Part shown: positions 55,419 to 64,000 of the stretch, in pieces | Position numbering within the stretch: the stretch's first letter is position 1 | Layout: each line of letters begins with the position of its first letter | Source of the DNA: Agrococcus sp. ARC_14 | GTDB lineage: Bacteria; Actinomycetota; Actinomycetes; Actinomycetales; Microbacteriaceae | NCBI RefSeq assembly: GCF_022436485.1 | Contig: NZ_JAKUDO010000001.1 | Location: 2,294,001 to 2,358,000, forward strand | Length of the DNA: 64,000 nt | Reading direction: 5' to 3' | Made by a program: the position numbers and the translations under genes | The notes under the pieces: model-generated | Told to the model about the DNA's origin: nothing | The model's database searches: none | What the model saw: the letters and a program-made list of their open reading frames with translations, nothing else

Positions 55419-57598
55419 CAGCGCGCGTCTCCGTCGCCCGATGCTGACTCCGGCCGCGCCTCCCCCGACGTGTCGTCTGCCGTGTCGTCCGCCGCGATCA
55501 GCTCGTCGCCGAACAGCGCATCGCCGAACAGCGCGTCGTCTTGGGCCGCGGGCGCAACGCGCTCTGCAGCGGCGTCATCCGCCTCCGGAACGTCCTCGGC
55601 TTCGACCACGGGCTCGCCCGCCGGCGCAGCCTCGACCGGATCGGTAGCGGCCTCCGGCACATCCTCGGACGCAACCATCGGCTCGCCCGCCGGCGCGACC
55701 TCGACAGGATCGACTGCGGCCTCCGGCACATCCTCGGACGCAACCATGGAGTCATCCGCCGGCGTGACCTCGGCCTGGGTGCCCTCAGCCTCCGGCACGT
55801 CGTCCGGCTCGACCAGCTCGATCGCATCGGGCGCCTCCACAGCGTCGTCCGACTCCGGGACGTCCTCAGGCTCGACGATCGGCGCGACACCATCGCTCGG
55901 CGCGTCGGCATCGCTATCCGCAGCGTCGCCGTCCGCGGGCTCGAGGGCGACGCCGACATCCTCCGGCGCGTCCTCGGTCTCGAGGCGCTCGCTGACGATG
56001 CCGACCGACTCCAGCTCGCCGGGGGCGAGCGCGTCCTCGAGGGCATCGATCGCGCGGTCAGCGAGAGCGAACCACTCGGCGGCCTCTTCGTCACGACCGA
56101 GCTCCTCGAGCACTCCGGCAAAGCTCGCGAACAGCGCAGGGCTGTACTCGAACGCCTTGTCCTTGCGCAGCTCCGGGATGCGCAGCTCCTCGAGCGCGGC
56201 GTCCGTCTGGCCCAGGTCGAGACGCGCGCCCGACTTCACGATCGCGAGCTCGACGCGCACCGCGGTGTCGAGTGTGGATGCTTCGACAGACCTGGCGAGC
56301 TCGAGCGCCTTCTCGGGGCGGCCGAGGCCGCGCTCGCAATCGGCCATGAGCGGCAGCTGATCGTCGCGACCGGTGATGCGACGGTAGGTGCGCAGCTCGC
56401 GAAGAGCGAGCGAGAAGTCGCCCAGCTGGTAGGCAGTGATCGCGAGCGTCTCACGCACGACACCGATGCGGCCGGCACGACGCGCGGCCGCCAGCGCGTG
56501 CTGATGCGCGAGCTGCGGGTCCTCATCGATGAGCTCCGAGGCACGCGCCATGTGCTTGGCGACGTAATCGGCGTTGTCCTTGGTGAGCGTCTTCAGCTGC
56601 GCGCGCGCACCGATGTCGAGATCCTCGGGCTGGATCTCCTCGGGCAAGTCGGGCGGGACGAAGTCGTCCTCTCGCACCTGCTTGAAGCTCTCGCCGGAGC
56701 CATCACCGCGGTGGTCGTAATCGCGACCGGGGCGCGCAGCATCGCGCTGCGGACCCTGATTGCGCGCACGCTGATCGTCACGGCGGCGCTGGTCGCCACG
56801 GCCAGTCCCCTGGCCGTCGCGCTGCGGACGCTGGTCGCGATCGCCGAAGCGACGCTCACCATCACGCTGCGGCGGCTTGCGGTCGCTGAAGGTGCGCTCG
56901 CCGGAGCGCTGCGGAGGCCTTCGGTCGCCGTCGCGCTGTGGACGCTGGTCCCGATCGCCGAAGCGACGCTCACCATCACGCTGCGGCGGCTTGCGATCAC
57001 CGAACTTGCGCTCGCCAGAACGTTGCGGCGGCTTGCGGTCGCCGTCACGCTGTGGACGCTGATCGCGATCGCCGAAGCGACGCTCACCATCACGCTGCGG
57101 CGGCTTGCGGTCACCGAACTTGCGGTCACCGTCACGCTGTGGACGGCGGTCGCCGTCGCGCTGTGGACGGCGGTCGCCGTCGCGCTGTGGACGCTGGTCC
57201 CGATCGCCGAAGCGACGCTCACCATCCCGCTGCGGCGGCTTGCGGTCACCGAAGGTGCGCTCGCCGGAACGCTGTGGCCGGCGGTCGCTGTCGCTCGAGC
57301 CTCGACGATCCCCGTCAGGGTGGTAACCGCGGTCACCGGGCCGGAGCTTGCGGTCGCTGTCGCCACCAGGGCGTCGCTCGCCGTCGCGCTGCGGTCGGCT
57401 GTCGCGGTCTCCGAAGCGGCGGTCGCCGTCTCGAGGAGGCCGTCGGTCGCCTTCGCCCTGCGGCTTGCGATCGCCGAACCGGCGCTCGCCATCCCGCTGC
57501 GGGCGACGATCGCCGTCGCGCTTGGGTCGACCTGCGTCACCGCTGTTGCGGCGGCGGTCGTCACCCCTGTTGGAGCCAGAATCTGCCTGATCGTTCAC
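55418..57598 (-). CDS. Repeat-rich TPR-like protein with charged disordered arms
   Basis: A 726-aa protein with three parts. Residues 1 to about 303 are low-complexity and rich in Arg, Asp, Gly, Gln and Pro, built on GDRRPQRDGERRFGDR-like blocks; a 24-residue unit starting DRKPPQRDGERRFGDRD occurs four times. Residues about 320-540 are helical repeats like tetratricopeptides (DPQLAHQHALAAARRAGRIG, LRTYRRITG). The last 185 residues are acidic with EDVPEA repeats. The basic N-terminal arm suggests RNA or ribosome contact; the function is unknown. The core is conserved in position after tyrS/rrn in actinobacteria. The start is GTG 57598 after GGGAG. Confidence 0.8.
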   Translation of the reverse strand: MNDQADSGSNRGDDRRRNSGDAGRPKRDGDRRPQRDGERRFGDRKPQGEGDRRPPRDGDRRFGDRDSRPQRDGERRPGGDSDRKLRPGDRGYHPDGDRRGSSDSDRRPQRSGERTFGDRKPPQRDGERRFGDRDQRPQRDGDRRPQRDGDRRPQRDGDRKFGDRKPPQRDGERRFGDRDQRPQRDGDRKPPQRSGERKFGDRKPPQRDGERRFGDRDQRPQRDGDRRPPQRSGERTFSDRKPPQRDGERRFGDRDQRPQRDGQGTGRGDQRRRDDQRARNQGPQRDAARPGRDYDHRGDGSGESFKQVREDDFVPPDLPEEIQPEDLDIGARAQLKTLTKDNADYVAKHMARASELIDEDPQLAHQHALAAARRAGRIGVVRETLAITAYQLGDFSLALRELRTYRRITGRDDQLPLMADCERGLGRPEKALELARSVEASTLDTAVRVELAIVKSGARLDLGQTDAALEELRIPELRKDKAFEYSPALFASFAGVLEELGRDEEAAEWFALADRAIDALEDALAPGELESVGIVSERLETEDAPEDVGVALEPADGDAADSDADAPSDGVAPIVEPEDVPESDDAVEAPDAIELVEPDDVPEAEGTQAEVTPADDSMVASEDVPEAAVDPVEVAPAGEPMVASEDVPEAATDPVEAAPAGEPVVEAEDVPEADDAAAERVAPAAQDDALFGDALFGDELIAADDTADDTSGEARPESASGDGDAR

Positions 57599-57630
57599 GG
57601 CGCCATGCTCCCATAACAGTCGACAAATGA

Positions 57631-57662
57631 AAAAGGGGCCCCAGAAAGATCTGGGGCCCCTT
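57631..57662 (-). terminator. Rho-independent terminator of the rrn operon
   Basis: AAGGGGCCCCAG (57633-57644) and CTGGGGCCCCTT (57651-57662) form a perfect 12-bp stem with a 6-nt loop, followed on the minus strand by TTTTT. It lies just after 5S rRNA and before the TPR-like gene. Confidence 0.95.
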
Positions 57663-57672
57663 CCAAAAGAAG

Positions 57673-57789
57673 TCCGGCGGTGTCCTACTCTCCCACAGGG
57701 TCCCCCCTGCAGTACCATCGGCGCTGAGAGCCTTAGCTTCCGGGTTCGGAATGTGACCGGGCGTTTCCCTCTCGCTATGGCCGCCGAAA
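57673..57789 (-). rRNA. rrf: 5S rRNA
   Basis: The minus strand begins TTTCGGCGGCCATAGCG and ends in GGACACCGCCGGA, which pairs with the start; the internal CCGAACCCGGAAGCTAAG and CAGCGCCGATGGTAC are characteristic of 5S rRNA. Ends are estimated to within a few bases. Confidence 0.93.
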
Positions 57790-57859
57790 CACTATTGATG
57801 TTTCAGTCTGCACAGCACTCCGCATTGAAGCGGAGGGCTGCGGTTCTCGACCGTACATC

Positions 57860-57884
57860 GAGAACCACAAAGTGGACGCGAGCA
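57860..57884 (-). other. 3' arm of the 23S rRNA processing stem
   Basis: The transcript segment TGCTCGCGTCCACTTTGTGG and adjoining TTCTC is the complement of 61108-61132 (one G-U, one mismatch), so the two flank 23S rRNA in a long-range stem of the RNase III kind. The rest of 57790-57911 is spacer. Confidence 0.8.
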
Positions 57885-57911
57885 GCAAGCTCATATATAT
57901 GTTATCAAGTC

Positions 57912-62935
<5,024 letters not shown>

Positions 62936-63155
62936 AGAAAAGTTGCGTACCAACCGGGGAAAACCGGATGGCAGCGAGTTTGATGCTGACAAAATAGACT
63001 GTCTACTGACAATCTGTCTTATCCAAAGGAATCGTTCTGTCCGAAGACAGGACGAGTTAATAATTTGGCATTTGACATTGTGCACGCTGTTGAGTTCTCA
63101 AGGATCGGACGCTCTCGTGCTTTCCCTTTCAGGTTAGCGCCGAGGCAACTTCTCA

Positions 63156-63183
63156 ATCATAACCACTTCCTGGCGAGTGTCAA
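63156..63183 (-). promoter_or_regulatory. rrn promoter, proximal
   Basis: On the minus strand TTGACA (63178-63183), 16 bp, then TATGAT (63156-63161): near-perfect sigma70-type elements about 220 bp before 16S rRNA. Confidence 0.85.
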
Positions 63184-63248
63184 TTCGACACGCCGTGCGG
63201 AGCTCTGCTCCCACCGGACTCTCAGTCCCGGGTTGTGGCAACCTGTCT

Positions 63249-63276
63249 AGGTTACACGATCCGGAGTGACTGTCAA
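63249..63276 (-). promoter_or_regulatory. rrn promoter, distal
   Basis: On the minus strand TTGACA (63271-63276), 16 bp, then TAACCT (63249-63254), placed about 95 bp upstream of the proximal promoter. Confidence 0.7.
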
Positions 63277-63544
63277 GTCGGCGTGTCGCGCTGGCCGGCT
63301 GCTGTAGCTGCCGTCCATGCGCTCCGCACTTTCACCATTGAAGTGGATTGTCACCATACTCGCGTTTCGGCCCAGCACGCAAACTGCGTGGTGCCTGACG
63401 GCGAGGAGGTGGTCCCTCTTGATCCGCTGGCCTCTCGGCTCTGCGTCTATGGGGTGACAGGTAGAAACATTACACGGAGCGTGACCCATGGGCGCAAAAC
63501 GGCTGCATCCCGGGCGTGTCGCCCCGGAATTCCGGGGAAAACGG

Positions 63545-63570
63545 CGACGGGGGCCCTCAGGCCCCCGTCG
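63545..63570 (-). terminator. tyrS terminator overlapping the stop codon
   Basis: CGACGGGGGCC (63545-63555) pairs with GGCCCCCGTCG (63560-63570); the 4-nt loop contains the tyrS stop codon. On the minus strand it is followed by CCGTTTTCC. Confidence 0.8.
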
Positions 63571-64000
63571 TCTCCCGTGCAGTGTCGATCCCTGCCAGCG
63601 TCTTCTTCCCGCGACGCAGCACCGCGAACCTGCCATGCAGCAGCCGGCCGTCCAAGGTCGCCGCAGGATCCTCGATGCGCTCGTTGTTCACGCTGACCCC
63701 GCCCTGCGCGATCGCGCGCCGGCCATCGGAGAGCGACTCCACCAATCCGGTCTCCTGCAGCAGCTGCAGCACAGGTGCATCCGTCGTCGCTGTCGCCTGC
63801 TTGTCGAGCGAGCGCACTGCTGCGGCGAGCGTCAGCGCATCGAGCGCAGTCAGATCACCGGCGCCGAACAGCGCCTGCGACGCATCGATCGCCTGCCGCG
63901 TCGCCTCCGCCCCGTGGATGAACGACGTGGCCTGCACCGCGAGCTCGCGCTGCGCCTCCCGCCGGAACGGCGCATCCGCCACCGCCTGTGCGAGCTCGTC
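63557..64000 (-). CDS. tyrS: Tyrosyl-tRNA synthetase, C-terminal part (partial at window edge)
   Basis: The last 147 codons of TyrRS; the catalytic N-terminus lies beyond the right edge. REAQRELAVQATSFIHGAEA is the usual link between the catalytic and anticodon parts, and the end is the S4 RNA-binding domain (LSDGRRAIAQGGVSVNNERI, then GRFAVLRRGKK). The stop is in the loop of a terminator hairpin. Position next to the rrn operon and the TPR-like gene fits the actinobacterial order. Confidence 0.93.
   Translation of the reverse strand, partial: DELAQAVADAPFRREAQRELAVQATSFIHGAEATRQAIDASQALFGAGDLTALDALTLAAAVRSLDKQATATTDAPVLQLLQETGLVESLSDGRRAIAQGGVSVNNERIEDPAATLDGRLLHGRFAVLRRGKKTLAGIDTARETTGA

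Larger units (their letters stand above)
62936..63544 (-). promoter_or_regulatory. rrn upstream region and leader
   Basis: About 600 bp without a protein gene. It carries at least two good promoters (63156-63183, 63249-63276), a leader element TTGAGAACTCAACAGCGTGC near 63081-63101, and CAATGTCAAA (63071-63080), which pairs with the 16S-23S spacer to enclose 16S rRNA. A perfect palindrome CCCCGGAATTCCGGGG lies at 63524-63539 after tyrS. It is visibly richer in A+T than the flanking genes. Confidence 0.8.

Noticed and set aside
55541..57616. A 691-codon rightward frame opposite the TPR-like gene, with an AITLRRLAVTE-like repeat
   Set aside because: The repeat is the antisense of the Arg/Asp-rich arm. 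The leftward frame has the start, ribosome site and operon context.

Overview
The window is high-GC DNA from an actinobacterium, most likely Microbacteriaceae; an Agrococcus-like genus is only a guess. The grounds are the gene order der-cmk-tyrA-rluB-scpB-scpA-parA-xerD-nudix-pyrG-recN-nadK-tlyA, the clpS/DUF2017 pair, a DtxR/IdeR-type iron box, many start codons 6-9 nt after a TANNNT hexamer (leaderless style), and an rRNA operon without spacer tRNAs.

Layout. 1-8.8 kb: the start of cstA (runs off the left edge), a panE-like reductase, then a leftward operon of ureohydrolase, ThDP enzyme, YtcJ-type amidohydrolase and MHS transporter, divergent from a double-domain Lrp regulator. 8.8-12.3 kb: small accessory genes (NTF2-like protein, MmyB-type regulator divergent from an SDR, DNA alkyltransferase, a 45-aa lipoprotein), tRNA-Pro(GGG) with its terminator, and two copies of a palindromic repeat. 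12.3-27.4 kb: an S10 peptidase and a leftward nonribosomal peptide locus: a 37-aa hydrophobic ORF, a strong hairpin, a 3,472-aa three-module NRPS with thioesterase, MbtH, a DrrAB-type exporter and a phosphopantetheinyl transferase. 27.4-33.5 kb: thiolase, cytosine-deaminase-like hydrolase, FBP-domain protein, long-form GAPDH, an iron-box-controlled siderophore-interacting protein and a membrane protein. 33.6-38 kb: rightward MFS, clpS, DUF2017, pdxY and MFS genes. 38-57.6 kb: a long leftward housekeeping block (chromosome segregation, cell division GTPase, CTP and NAD(P) metabolism, repair, rRNA methylation) into which an ACC deaminase, an epimerase-like gene and a divergent APH(3')-like kinase are interleaved, ending in a repeat-rich TPR-like protein. 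57.6-63.5 kb: a leftward rrn operon (16S-23S-5S) with promoters, processing stems and terminator. The right edge holds the 3' part of tyrS.

How it fits together. The NRPS operon carries what is needed to prime (PPTase), assist (MbtH), assemble, release (TE) and export (DrrAB) a peptide. No monomer-synthesis or aryl-capping gene is visible, and the three adenylation pockets look almost identical, so a repeated-residue tripeptide or cyclised product is inferred. The small ORF and flanking hairpins just before the NRPS are the least explained and most interesting feature. The SIP reductase about 5 kb away, with its iron box, hints at siderophore use, but a link to the NRPS is unproven.
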